A DNA stretch of 64,000 nt. Source: Flavobacterium hydatis. GTDB taxonomy: Bacteria; Bacteroidota; Bacteroidia; Flavobacteriales; Flavobacteriaceae. The DNA lies in assembly GCF_000737695.1 (NCBI RefSeq), contig NZ_JPRM01000006.1:62001-126000 (forward strand), given 5' to 3'. Positions 17,374 through 26,637 of the stretch are shown here, piece by piece (within the stretch, counting starts at the first letter, position 1; each line of letters starts with the position of its first letter). The position numbers and the translations under genes were made by a program. The notes beneath the pieces are model-generated. The model saw only the letters and a list, made by a program, of their open reading frames with translations. It was not told where the DNA came from and did not search any database.

Positions 17374-18911
17374 GACTTACTTATTAATTCATTAGCCCAA
17401 TATATGCTCTGTTTCCATTCTTTTTTAAATTTAACAAAATATTTTAATGGATTTTTGACATTTTGTAGCTTATAATATTTAAAGAATAAGATGGTCTTAA
17501 AGCCATTAATTTGCTCTAAATTCTGATTTTTCGATTTCAAAACCATAATTGTAGGTGAAGGTTTTGGCTGTATAGATTCTCCATCCCAAGGAAACGTTGG
17601 TTTTATCCTAAACCCGCCCATTGGAGCTTTAAGGTGTAATATTGAAATTTTAGGAAAATACAAAACATCTGCACCTTTATTACGCAATTGCAAACCAAAA
17701 TCGGTATCCTCACCATAACCAAATTCTAAACTCTTACTAAAGCTCACTTCCTTTAGCAATTCTGACTTTAAAAAACTATTGCCTGAGCCAAAATTTCCCG
17801 ATTGGCTAATTATCTTATTTACTAATTTCTCCTTGCGTTGCAAATATGAAGCAGACAAAACTAAAATACCATACTGCTCAATGTTCTTAAATACATTTCC
17901 TATTAAATTAATATCAAATCGATTGTCATCATCATTAAGGAATACCCACTCACTTTCTACCTGATTAAGAGCAACATTTCTGGCATTGCAAGCTCCTGCC
18001 TGATGTGTAAAAGTATGCTTTATAATAAATGGCCAATCTTCTGAAGTTAAATAATCTAACTCCGAAACACTTCCTATTAGAGGATTCTGCTCAACGATTA
18101 TTACATTTTTAGGTAAATGTGTTTGTTGGGATAAATCTTTTAAAACATCATATAAATATTCTTTTCTTCCGATAGTTGGAATAATAACATCAATAGTTCC
18201 TGAATTAATTACTTTTAATGAAGAATTAACTTTAATTGAATCTAGACTAATGTTATTATTATTTCTGTTCTTAAAAGTAAAACTATATAGTAAAGCTAAG
18301 AGAGGAAATTTAAATTCATAAATCATAAAATTTAGGAATAGTAAAAATATCCATCTCGTTCTATAATGTTGTTTCACAAATCTGAAAAGAATCAGATTAG
18401 ATGGTTTTGAAATTAAATGGATTTCGTTTTCAAGCAACAATTTTGGCTCCGAATAACATAATAATCCTAAAGGCATACATACCTTAGCTATTGAACTTAA
18501 ATAGTAATCGAAATTATTATCTGCTTTTATCTTATCATTAATCTCTAACAATATAGCAGCATGAACCACTCCTACCGAACTACTCATTTGCCAGGTTGGA
18601 TAACTTACATCTTTGTTAATTTTTATAAAAGGTGATTCATCAACATAACCTATTTTTTGACCCAAAAAATTAACTTCATTAGGATTATAGGAAATCATCA
18701 TTTTATTATGATGAAAAAAATCAGCTATAAATTCTAGATTAAGATATTGCTCGTAATTTTCATTACACCAAACTATTTTTGAAAACGGAAATTGAATAGC
18801 CAGCTCTATTAAACCTGATGCAATAGTATTGTTTTTATTAAAAGATAAAGTCTCATTTCTTTCCGAAATAACTCTTGTAATCTTATTATCTGAGTGATAT
18901 ACTACTATCAA
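17370..18911 (-). CDS. Two-part glycosyltransferase family 2 protein with extra N-terminal domain
   Basis: At 513 residues this is far longer than a single GT2. The GT-A domain starts near residue 250 (TIDVIIPTIGRKEYLYD) and contains WVFLNDDDNRFD and EFGYGEDTDFGLQLR. The first 230 residues form a separate region starting MIVVYHSDNKITRV, with IVWCNENY and YPTWQMSSSVGVVHA. It could be a degenerate second GT-A fold or an acceptor-binding domain. A hydrophobic stretch at about 200-225 (FLLFLNFMIYEF) separates the two. It overlaps its neighbours by 4 bases on each side. Confidence 0.85.
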   Translation of the reverse strand: MIVVYHSDNKITRVISERNETLSFNKNNTIASGLIELAIQFPFSKIVWCNENYEQYLNLEFIADFFHHNKMMISYNPNEVNFLGQKIGYVDESPFIKINKDVSYPTWQMSSSVGVVHAAILLEINDKIKADNNFDYYLSSIAKVCMPLGLLCYSEPKLLLENEIHLISKPSNLILFRFVKQHYRTRWIFLLFLNFMIYEFKFPLLALLYSFTFKNRNNNNISLDSIKVNSSLKVINSGTIDVIIPTIGRKEYLYDVLKDLSQQTHLPKNVIIVEQNPLIGSVSELDYLTSEDWPFIIKHTFTHQAGACNARNVALNQVESEWVFLNDDDNRFDINLIGNVFKNIEQYGILVLSASYLQRKEKLVNKIISQSGNFGSGNSFLKSELLKEVSFSKSLEFGYGEDTDFGLQLRNKGADVLYFPKISILHLKAPMGGFRIKPTFPWDGESIQPKPSPTIMVLKSKNQNLEQINGFKTILFFKYYKLQNVKNPLKYFVKFKKEWKQSIYWANELISKS

Positions 18912-20059
18912 GATTTAAGAATTAATGATTTATAAAACTCAATATTATCTTTCGCTACTTTATCTATATCAAAAAGCTTTTTTACTCTATCTCTTGCTTT
19001 TTCCCCCATTTCGCTTCCTAGACTTGAATCATCTAAAAGCTGCGTTATTCTATATGCAAACAAATCATGATTTTTTGGACTTACTAAAAAACCACTTTCA
19101 CCATCAATAATCATTTCATTTGCCCAACCAATATTTGATGCTACAACAGACTTTTGCATAGCCATGGCTTCTAACCAAGATACCGGAAGCGCCTCTGCAA
19201 AAGAAGGAAACACACAAACTGTCGCTTCTTCTATTTTTGTTTTTATTTCAGAATAAGGAACACTTCCTAAATAATCAACATTCATTTTTGCCTTTTCTGA
19301 AAATAGTTCTTGCATCATTTGCCAAGTAGAAGAATTTCCCGAAATAATATCCGGAACGTCTTTACCTACTAAAATCAATTTAGCTTTAGGATTGTTTTCT
19401 ATTACTTTATTAAAGATTAATGGCAATTCGAGAAGTCCTTTTTTACGAATTAAACTTCCAAAATATAATATAGTTTTCTCTTTTTTAGAACTTACATTAT
19501 TAATCTGAAACAAATTAGTCTCGATAGGATTAGGAATAATTGTAAATTCTTTATTTAAACCGAAAATCGCATTTGTTTTATCTGCTGTAAACTGACTTAC
19601 CGATAACAATCTATCCGCATTTTTTAATGCTCTTTTTTCATGAAACTTATTTATCCATTTTACTGGACGATTGTCTAGATGGCAAAAATAAGTATCTGAT
19701 CCATTTAAGCGTATAATTAATGGGCAAGATTTTGGTTTTATAAAAGATGAAATACCTGTCCAGTCTGGTGCTTCTACTAAATCAATTTCTTTGTCTAAAA
19801 ATAATCGATTTATTATCCTCTCTAGCTTTTTTCTAGTTAGGAACCATGACAATCCTTTTAGCTTGATATTCTTTATTTGCTGTACAAGAATTCCATCGTC
19901 ATAAAAAGTAGCATCTTCTTTCTGACCATAAACAAGAACTCTAACAGAAACATTATGTTCTAAAAGCCCAATTGCTAAATTTTTAATACTGGTACCAATA
20001 CCTCCAGAATTACCTGTTTTAGGATGTGGGTATTCTGGAGTTAAAAATGCTATTTTCAT
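18908..20059 (-). CDS. Glycosyltransferase family 4 (GT-B)
   Basis: This is a 383-residue complete GT4. The N-terminal loop is MKIAFLTPEYPHPKTGNSGG. The hinge and C-terminal domain show VSQFTADKTNAIFG, TILYFGSLIRKKGLLELP and the acidic motif FPSFAEALPVSWLEAMAM. The protein is cytoplasmic or membrane-associated and its donor is unknown. It begins 2 bases after the SGNH gene, so the acylation pair and this transferase may act on the same unit. Confidence 0.92.
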   Translation of the reverse strand: MKIAFLTPEYPHPKTGNSGGIGTSIKNLAIGLLEHNVSVRVLVYGQKEDATFYDDGILVQQIKNIKLKGLSWFLTRKKLERIINRLFLDKEIDLVEAPDWTGISSFIKPKSCPLIIRLNGSDTYFCHLDNRPVKWINKFHEKRALKNADRLLSVSQFTADKTNAIFGLNKEFTIIPNPIETNLFQINNVSSKKEKTILYFGSLIRKKGLLELPLIFNKVIENNPKAKLILVGKDVPDIISGNSSTWQMMQELFSEKAKMNVDYLGSVPYSEIKTKIEEATVCVFPSFAEALPVSWLEAMAMQKSVVASNIGWANEMIIDGESGFLVSPKNHDLFAYRITQLLDDSSLGSEMGEKARDRVKKLFDIDKVAKDNIEFYKSLILKS

Positions 20060-20061
20060 TT

Positions 20062-20943
20062 TTATTTATTAAAAAAGTCTTTTAAAATTCTAGCTGTAAA
20101 TATTCTTGCACCAGTATCATTCATATGCCCGCAAGATGAGAAATATTTATCCTCTTTTACTACATTTTCGTAATTATGAATTTCTGGATATGCTTTTTTA
20201 ACCTTATCGAAATAATTCATTCCCACGACATTTTCGCACATAGGAGTCATTACTACGATAAGATTGATATTATTGGCCTTACAAATATTCTTAATCTCTT
20301 CGTAATACTTATTGTGCGGTAAAGGATTTAAATTGACAATATTGTTTTTCATATTCCCGTTTTTATGTTTTACTAACGGATAATAACCTAGATTGTCTAA
20401 AACATTTGTTTTTTTATTAATAGCTGTATAAAAAAACTCTCTGAAACCAATTTTAGTTTCATATTTTGCATATCTATAAAATGGGATATAATACAACTCA
20501 TTAAAGTTTTTAAAAGTTTTAAAATGCTCTTTTATAATATCTGAGTGATGAATATAGGGCAGAAATTTAGCAGCAATTCCTTCTGATTCAGAATCATTTG
20601 CAAGGCTCAAATCAGCTTCAAGAATAACATTTTTAATCACATATTTTCTTTCTATCATTAATTTCAATAATAATGAAGTTTCAAATAAATGTCCCCCACT
20701 CATTCCATAATTAAATGTTTTTAATCCTTTTTCTTCAAACATTTGTGCTACGAAATGGTTATTCGCTCGAGATGTACCCAAAATAACAACATCATATTTT
20801 TGATTTTCTGAATTAAAAATTGTTTCTATTTTTCCTCTATTTCTAGATTGCATAAAAACCGCTGTATATAATCCATCTAATAAAATCGCTATTGAAACGG
20901 TTATAAGTATAATATTTGCTGTATAAATTAAAAAACGCTTCAT
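20062..20943 (-). CDS. SGNH-hydrolase-like membrane-anchored protein, MBOAT partner
   Basis: One N-terminal membrane segment (residues 5-27) is followed by a periplasmic domain of about 265 residues with GTSRANNHF near residue 56, resembling the block I serine region of AlgJ/AlgX/DltD-type SGNH proteins. A C-terminal CGHMNDTGARIF resembles the catalytic His-containing block. Such proteins complete O-acyl transfer to periplasmic polymers together with an MBOAT partner. The preceding gene is an MBOAT that overlaps it by one base, which strongly supports this pairing. The exact acyl group and sugar are unknown. Confidence 0.78.
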   Translation of the reverse strand: MKRFLIYTANIILITVSIAILLDGLYTAVFMQSRNRGKIETIFNSENQKYDVVILGTSRANNHFVAQMFEEKGLKTFNYGMSGGHLFETSLLLKLMIERKYVIKNVILEADLSLANDSESEGIAAKFLPYIHHSDIIKEHFKTFKNFNELYYIPFYRYAKYETKIGFREFFYTAINKKTNVLDNLGYYPLVKHKNGNMKNNIVNLNPLPHNKYYEEIKNICKANNINLIVVMTPMCENVVGMNYFDKVKKAYPEIHNYENVVKEDKYFSSCGHMNDTGARIFTARILKDFFNK

Positions 20944-22376
20944 TAAAATTGAAAATATATAAATTCTTTATAATCTGAAAAAGTTCCGAAGGCCATAATA
21001 GCCATAATAGCCAGAGCTAATTTCAAAATACTTTTCTTCCCTGAAATGGGTTCAATTTTGTTACGGTTATTCCATTCAATTAAAACAAATAAACTTATCA
21101 TAACAATTAATTCATAATTACTTCTATCATTTGCTAAAAACTGAATTTTAAATTCCCCGTTAGAAACGATTCTTTTTAAATACTCAACAGCATCTGTTAT
21201 GGTTCTTGCTCTAAAAAATACCCAGGCCACACAGGTCAATAAAAAAGTATAGAGAATGCTCATTATTACTTTTGCAGAACCCAAATTCCACTTTAGTACA
21301 ATCGCATCCATATTATTTCGGTTACTATTTGATAAAAGCAAAGGCAGAAAATAAACTGCATTTATAAATCCCCAAACAATATATGTCCAGTTGGCCCCAT
21401 GCCAAAACCCACTAACGACAAAAATGATAAATGTATTCCTGATTTTCATCCAAATACCTCCTTTGCTTCCGCCTAAAGGAATATATAGATAATCACGGAA
21501 CCAAGACGAAAGCGAAATATGCCAACGACGCCAAAACTCTGCTATGTCTCTTGAGAAATATGGGTAATTAAAATTCCGAAGTAAGTCCAATCCAAACAAT
21601 TTTGAAACTCCTAATGCAATATCTGAATATCCTGAAAAGTCTCCATAAATTTGAAATGCAAAGTATACTGCTCCCAGAATAAGAGAAAAAGAGTTCATTG
21701 AGGTATAATTATCAAAAATAGCATTGGCATAAGTAGCGCAAGTATCTGCGATAACTACCTTTTTTACCAATCCCCAAACGATTTGGTAAATACCCTCTTT
21801 TGCCATTTGAAAATTAAACTCACGTTTTACTTTTACTTGTGGCAATAAATGCGTGGCTCTTTCTATTGGTCCTGCAACTAGAAGTGGAAAATAACTAACA
21901 AACAGAGAATAATCTACAAAGTTATATTCGGCTTTTATTCGTTTAAGATAAATATCAATTACATAGGATAATCCATGAAAGGTATAAAATGAAATCCCTA
22001 CTGGAAGTATGACTTTTAATAAAATAGGACTTGCCTGAATTCCAACGGAATTTAATAATTCTGAAAAAGACGCTGCAAAAAAGTTATAGTATTTAAAAAC
22101 TCCTAAGAATCCTAAATTGACTGAAATACTAAGCCAAAACCAAAATTTCCGACTTCTTTCTGACTTTCCTTTTTCAATTTGAATTCCAGTGTAATAATCC
22201 AAAAATGTAGAAAAAACTAATAAAAAAAGAAATCTCCAATCCCAACAAGAATAGAAATAATAGCTAGCAATAATTAATAAAGCATTTTGAGTGCTTTTTG
22301 TTTTATTAAAGACAAACCAATACAGGAAGAAAACGATTGGTAAAAAGATGGCAAAAGCCAAGGAATTAAAAAACAT
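20943..22376 (-). CDS. MBOAT family O-acyltransferase (AlgI/DltB-like)
   Basis: This multispanning inner-membrane protein of 477 residues has about ten to twelve hydrophobic segments. Family signatures are present: LVAGPIERATHLLPQ, AEFWRRWHISLSSWFRDYLY, IPLGGSKGG and the catalytic-His region SGFWHGANWTYIVWG. These proteins pass acyl groups from the cytoplasm to a periplasmic acceptor. It is directly coupled to the downstream SGNH-like gene, matching the AlgI-AlgJ and DltB-DltD arrangement. It probably O-acetylates a sugar of the block A polysaccharide. Confidence 0.93.
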   Translation of the reverse strand: MFFNSLAFAIFLPIVFFLYWFVFNKTKSTQNALLIIASYYFYSCWDWRFLFLLVFSTFLDYYTGIQIEKGKSERSRKFWFWLSISVNLGFLGVFKYYNFFAASFSELLNSVGIQASPILLKVILPVGISFYTFHGLSYVIDIYLKRIKAEYNFVDYSLFVSYFPLLVAGPIERATHLLPQVKVKREFNFQMAKEGIYQIVWGLVKKVVIADTCATYANAIFDNYTSMNSFSLILGAVYFAFQIYGDFSGYSDIALGVSKLFGLDLLRNFNYPYFSRDIAEFWRRWHISLSSWFRDYLYIPLGGSKGGIWMKIRNTFIIFVVSGFWHGANWTYIVWGFINAVYFLPLLLSNSNRNNMDAIVLKWNLGSAKVIMSILYTFLLTCVAWVFFRARTITDAVEYLKRIVSNGEFKIQFLANDRSNYELIVMISLFVLIEWNNRNKIEPISGKKSILKLALAIMAIMAFGTFSDYKEFIYFQF

Positions 22377-22384
22377 GTATGTGT

Positions 22385-23488
22385 TTATAAATTTTTAATA
22401 AACTTATTATCAGATAGTAATCCTAAATAATTATCTACCATTTGTGTTAAAGAAAAAGCTCGCAAATTATCATTAATATTTGAGTTATTTTCTAAAATAT
22501 AATTTTGATTTAAAATGTTTTCGATAATTTTTTTTAATTGGTCAATTTTTGTCGCTTCAAACAAAAAACCATTCTTATTTTCTTCAATTAAACCAAGTAC
22601 ATTTCCCTCAATCTTGGTTGTTATTACAGGTAAACCAGATATTAAACTCTCTAAAACTACATAACAAAACGTTTCTCCGTGAGAAGGGTGAATTAAGTAA
22701 TCATAATTGTAATAGATCTCGTTTAGATTTGACACGCTTCCCTTAAAATTAAAAATGTTTTGAAGGGAGAAATCTTCTATCATTTTATTTAATTCTTCTT
22801 TATAATATCCTTTTCCATAAATATCAATTGAAATATCATTTTTTGTATTCTCTTCAATTTCTTTTACTGCTAAAATTAAATCCTGAATTCCTTTTTCTTT
22901 TCTTAAATGAGAAACAACAATGAATTTTTTACTCAATGAAAAATTAGTTTTCTGCTTAAATTTTGAAAAATCTATCCCATTTGGAATAACTATGATCTTA
23001 TTTTTAATATGTTCCCCAAAATCATTTACCAATTCTTTTTTGGTAGAATCTGAAACACTAACAAAAACATCAATATATCTTGACAATAAAATCCCTTTTA
23101 GTTTTTTATTAATCTTCTTCTTGAATGTATATCCATTTAATGGCCTTGGATTGTGATCGACAGCAATGATTTTAGCCTTTGATATTTTTTTTATCTTATA
23201 GAATAAAGGGGTACATAACTCTACAAAATGAGTCATTATATGTGTGTACTCTTCTCTGTTTTGGTCATAAAAAGAGAGAAAATAATTTTCTACGTTTTCT
23301 GTTTTACTACTGTAAATAGTCAAATCTGAATAATTCCCATGACTTGATTTGTTAGGAAAAAACCAATCAACATGAATATTATTTTCTTTACATTTTTTAT
23401 CAAACTCCCAGAAAAAATAATCCATACCTCCAACTCTTTCAGGAAGTAATTCATAATTGCAAACAACTGCTATTTTTTTCTTAATCAT
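22385..23488 (-). CDS. Glycosyltransferase family 4 (GT-B)
   Basis: This is a two-domain GT4 of about 367 residues. The frame is open from 23512, but I prefer the ATG at 23488. It gives the normal start MIKKKIAVVCNYELLPERVG and an 8-base overlap with the preceding gene, as elsewhere in this operon. The C-terminal domain shows FIVVSHLRKEKGIQDLI and the acidic motif HPSHGETFCYVVLESL. Substrate unknown. It is followed 8 bases later by the MBOAT gene. Confidence 0.9.
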   Translation of the reverse strand: MIKKKIAVVCNYELLPERVGGMDYFFWEFDKKCKENNIHVDWFFPNKSSHGNYSDLTIYSSKTENVENYFLSFYDQNREEYTHIMTHFVELCTPLFYKIKKISKAKIIAVDHNPRPLNGYTFKKKINKKLKGILLSRYIDVFVSVSDSTKKELVNDFGEHIKNKIIVIPNGIDFSKFKQKTNFSLSKKFIVVSHLRKEKGIQDLILAVKEIEENTKNDISIDIYGKGYYKEELNKMIEDFSLQNIFNFKGSVSNLNEIYYNYDYLIHPSHGETFCYVVLESLISGLPVITTKIEGNVLGLIEENKNGFLFEATKIDQLKKIIENILNQNYILENNSNINDNLRAFSLTQMVDNYLGLLSDNKFIKNL

Positions 23489-24875
23489 TGAATGATAATA
23501 ATGTTGTGGCAATACGTTTACTAGTATTTTTTAATTCTCCTCCTATCTGTAATCGAAGAAAGTTTACTCTTTGTTCTTGTTTATTATCTTTTCCCTCAAG
23601 AATAAAATTAACTGCATCTAAATATTCATTTTCATTTTTGACAATATTAGTTGAATCGGAATCAACCAATTTTGATAAATGTTTATATTTCAAAAATTTT
23701 TGATCATCGAACCAACCGTTTTTATCCGTTCCAAAAACAGGATTTATAACTGGTTTATCAAAAATAAAAGCATCTAAAGTTATTGTTGACAGGACATTTA
23801 TACACAAATCACAATATTTTAATAACGCTTTTAAATCATTCAAATCCTCAACAGTTGGCACTCTTTGCGTCCAAGCTTCTTGATGTCCCTCTCTGCTGAT
23901 ATTCCAGTCAGGAAAGTTCCAAATAATAAAAGGGAATTTTTTAATTAAATTCTCAAATCTTATAGGTTCTTCAGCTGGGGATGTTCTAACTATTAGATTA
24001 ACTTTTTTTACAAGTCTTTCTTCTGAAATAAATTTTGCTAGTAACTCTAAATAGATTGGGTCATTTTCACTACTTGCATCATTACAAGTAAAAAATATAA
24101 TTGGATAATTATTATCAATTTTAAACTTCTGTAAAAAGCCCTCTTTATCGTATCCAAATTCATTACTTGAATAAGGCTCAAATTGTGGAGTCCCCACCAC
24201 TTTTATTTGTTTTTCTTTTACAGATTGATAAAACGTAAGTAATTCTTCTTTCATCAAATGACTCCAAACCAAATAAAAATCAAAAACTCCTGCCATTCTA
24301 CCTTTCGAAGCTAAATTATCCCAACTAAAAATAAAAGCTGAAGTCTTAATTTTTAATTTTTCTGCGGCATAAATAAGTGGGGCGATAAATGGTGGACGCT
24401 GATGTGTAAAAAATAACGTAGAAATGTTATCCTCTTTTAAAAGTTTTAAATACTCCTTGGTTATTAAATCGTATTTAAACGTTTGTTGTTGTAAACGATT
24501 ATAGATCCAAATCAATTTCTCTGAATAAAATAATTTGGAACATTTATGAATAGTTCTTGTTGCAAATCCTCTCGGATTTTTTGCTTTCGATTTAGTGCTG
24601 ATTAAATTATCTTCGATACCAAAATTACCTTTTGCATGTAATTGCAAATGGGTAACTTCTTTGGCTTTTCTAAAAAACCACGTATAAAAAGACTCCTCAA
24701 AAACCTTTAGTTCTATAATTTTACACTCTAAATTGAAATCACTATAAACTGTTTTTGGCAAACATGAATAAATAATTACTTCATCAAAATTAACTTTTGC
24801 TTCCTTAATAAAATCGGTTAATATAAAATTACGAAATCCAACACCATCTGTAATAACAACCCCTAAATTCTTCAT
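23481..24875 (-). CDS. GT-B type transferase of the CDP-glycerol/UDP-glycosyltransferase-like group
   Basis: This 464-residue protein begins MKNLGVVITDGVGFRNFI. The second half carries VVGTPQFEPYSSNE, IIFFTCNDASSENDP, LIVRTSPAEEPIRF and the late Asp-rich block YCDLCINVLSTITLDAFIFDKPVI. That block resembles the nucleotide-binding end of capsule-polymerase and glycosyltransferase proteins in which a conserved Ser-Thr follows a helix. No standard GT4 motif is seen. It lies three genes downstream of neuC in an unbroken chain of overlaps, so it is a candidate for the enzyme that uses the CMP-nonulosonate. That last step is inference. Confidence 0.7.
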   Translation of the reverse strand: MKNLGVVITDGVGFRNFILTDFIKEAKVNFDEVIIYSCLPKTVYSDFNLECKIIELKVFEESFYTWFFRKAKEVTHLQLHAKGNFGIEDNLISTKSKAKNPRGFATRTIHKCSKLFYSEKLIWIYNRLQQQTFKYDLITKEYLKLLKEDNISTLFFTHQRPPFIAPLIYAAEKLKIKTSAFIFSWDNLASKGRMAGVFDFYLVWSHLMKEELLTFYQSVKEKQIKVVGTPQFEPYSSNEFGYDKEGFLQKFKIDNNYPIIFFTCNDASSENDPIYLELLAKFISEERLVKKVNLIVRTSPAEEPIRFENLIKKFPFIIWNFPDWNISREGHQEAWTQRVPTVEDLNDLKALLKYCDLCINVLSTITLDAFIFDKPVINPVFGTDKNGWFDDQKFLKYKHLSKLVDSDSTNIVKNENEYLDAVNFILEGKDNKQEQRVNFLRLQIGGELKNTSKRIATTLLSFND

Positions 24876-25720
24876 AAAAAACTCTTATTTAGACTTCCAA
24901 CTCTTCCATGATCAGAGTGAGACATTTTAACTATAAGTTCTTTATTTAATGGCTCTTCAGAAAGAAAACTAATATCACAAAAATATTTCTCTTCAATAGG
25001 ATTTAATCTCCATGGCACTACACTTTTATAATCTAATAACCAATTATTTTTTTCTAACCTCCTAGTCTTTGTGTCATTCCACGAGGTAGTATAGTCAATC
25101 CACAAATAACCTAAATCCCACGCTTTATTCTCGAATTCTCGAATATTAACAATATCAAGACCTCTTAATCCTCCCATTATTTCCTGACTAACTGCTTTTG
25201 AGCCATCTTCAAATAATAATCCTTTTATTCCAGGCTGCATAAAATATCGAATATCTTTGTTTAAAAAGCTATCTACTTGTACAGTTATTTTTTTACAAAC
25301 ATTTTTCACACTTACATCTGTTATCGTGGGATTTAATTTTACATACCGAACTAAATCATGATAGCGGATCCAACGCATACTCTGATACATATCTAAAGCT
25401 GATTTATTTGCAGCTGTAGTTACCAACGGATAATATTCTCTTGCAAGATTAAATAATCTTGCAGGAATTCGTTTCCCTTCATATTGCTTTTCTACATATA
25501 AATTCATAAGCCATGCCAAATCATTTTCAAAACTTGCACCAACATGAGCTACTATTTCCTCATTATCATTCAAACAAATAAAGGAACGTCCAAAATTTAC
25601 ATCTCCATATTGCCATTCCCAAAATTCTTTGTTTTGAAGAGGATGATTTTCTCTGTATATTTTTTTGAAAAAAGATTCTAAAATTCCCCAATCATTTATA
25701 GTTGCTTCTCTAGTAATCAT
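24872..25720 (-). CDS. GNAT-type N-acyltransferase with a C-terminal extension
   Basis: Residues 1-125 form a GNAT fold: MITREATINDWGILESF, then the acetyl-CoA strand LMNLYVEKQYEGKRIPARL and SALDMYQSMRWIRYHDL. The protein is 282 residues, about twice a minimal GNAT, with a C-terminal domain of unknown fold containing DLGYLWIDYTTSWND. It lies directly after the deacetylase and neuC, with 4-base overlaps on both sides. A deacetylase followed by an acyltransferase suggests exchange of an N-acyl group on an amino sugar or nonulosonate. This is a hypothesis from gene order. Confidence 0.8.
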   Translation of the reverse strand: MITREATINDWGILESFFKKIYRENHPLQNKEFWEWQYGDVNFGRSFICLNDNEEIVAHVGASFENDLAWLMNLYVEKQYEGKRIPARLFNLAREYYPLVTTAANKSALDMYQSMRWIRYHDLVRYVKLNPTITDVSVKNVCKKITVQVDSFLNKDIRYFMQPGIKGLLFEDGSKAVSQEIMGGLRGLDIVNIREFENKAWDLGYLWIDYTTSWNDTKTRRLEKNNWLLDYKSVVPWRLNPIEEKYFCDISFLSEEPLNKELIVKMSHSDHGRVGSLNKSFL

Positions 25721-26637
25721 AACTTTTCTTTATAATTTTTACCTCCTACCAAATCATTACAATCAAATCTATTTAATAACAAATGATTACGGGTTACTGT
25801 ATTTATTCCTCTATTTGTTGTAAAACCTAATTTGTATCCTACTTTTTTGGCCATCTCCGCAACTTCATCTGTACAAGTTTCAGGGGTTCCGTAAGGATAT
25901 GAAACTAAATCTAATTTTGAACCAGTTAGTCCTTCAAAAAATGTTTTAGTATTTTCAAGTTCAAATTTAATTTTTTCAGTATTTAATAAACCTAATGGAT
26001 AATGACTGTGTGTATGGCTTCCCAAATACCCCAATTTCGCAAGTTCTTTTAAATTTTCTTCACTCATATAAAGTGATTCTAGAACACTACTTTCTTCAAA
26101 ATGCAAATCAAACATTTTTTTTACAATTCCTTCTTGCTGTTTGAAATTTAGTTTGAAATTTAAAATATACTTTAAAACTGCACTATTTTCATCGTCATAT
26201 CTATAAATTTCTTTCGCTTTTATTTTTTCTAGATCTGAAAAATCAACTTTTTCAATTTTTAAAATTTTCTCTAAGAATTCAGTTGTAGAGATTATCGATC
26301 TTAATAAATGAATTTTATGAACTGTACTTACTTTTTTATCTTCAAAATTTAATGAATTAGCAAAAAAAATAGCTGGAATATTAAGTTCATCCAAAATTGG
26401 CAAGGCCAAGTCAAATTGCTCTTTTAGACCATCATCAAAAGTTATTAGTAAAATATTTTCTTTAGATTTTAATACCTCATCAGCATTACTTACTAAATTG
26501 TTTGGACTGATAAAATCACCTTGTTTTTTTAGCAATATTAATTGTTGTTGAAACTCCTTAGGAGTAAGTCCAAATATACTTGGATAATTAGCCTTAAACT
26601 TATTTCGTATATAATGATAATTACTAACTGTAAGCAT
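25717..26637 (-). CDS. Polysaccharide deacetylase family protein (CE4, NodB-like)
   Basis: The NodB homology domain is recognisable: LLITFDDGLKEQFDLAL (catalytic and metal-binding Asp-Asp), LGSHTHSHYPLG (metal-binding His pair) and LVSYPYGTPETCTDEV. Length is 306 residues with no signal peptide, so it acts in the cytoplasm on a sugar nucleotide or lipid-linked sugar rather than on secreted polymer. It overlaps the neuC stop by one base and the GNAT by 4 bases. The pair with the GNAT is noteworthy. The substrate is unknown. Confidence 0.9.
   Translation of the reverse strand: MLTVSNYHYIRNKFKANYPSIFGLTPKEFQQQLILLKKQGDFISPNNLVSNADEVLKSKENILLITFDDGLKEQFDLALPILDELNIPAIFFANSLNFEDKKVSTVHKIHLLRSIISTTEFLEKILKIEKVDFSDLEKIKAKEIYRYDDENSAVLKYILNFKLNFKQQEGIVKKMFDLHFEESSVLESLYMSEENLKELAKLGYLGSHTHSHYPLGLLNTEKIKFELENTKTFFEGLTGSKLDLVSYPYGTPETCTDEVAEMAKKVGYKLGFTTNRGINTVTRNHLLLNRFDCNDLVGGKNYKEKL

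Noticed and set aside
23489..23512. Longer N-terminus of the GT4 gene at 22385
   Set aside because: The first eight codons have no family match, and the ATG at 23488 restores the short overlap seen at other junctions.
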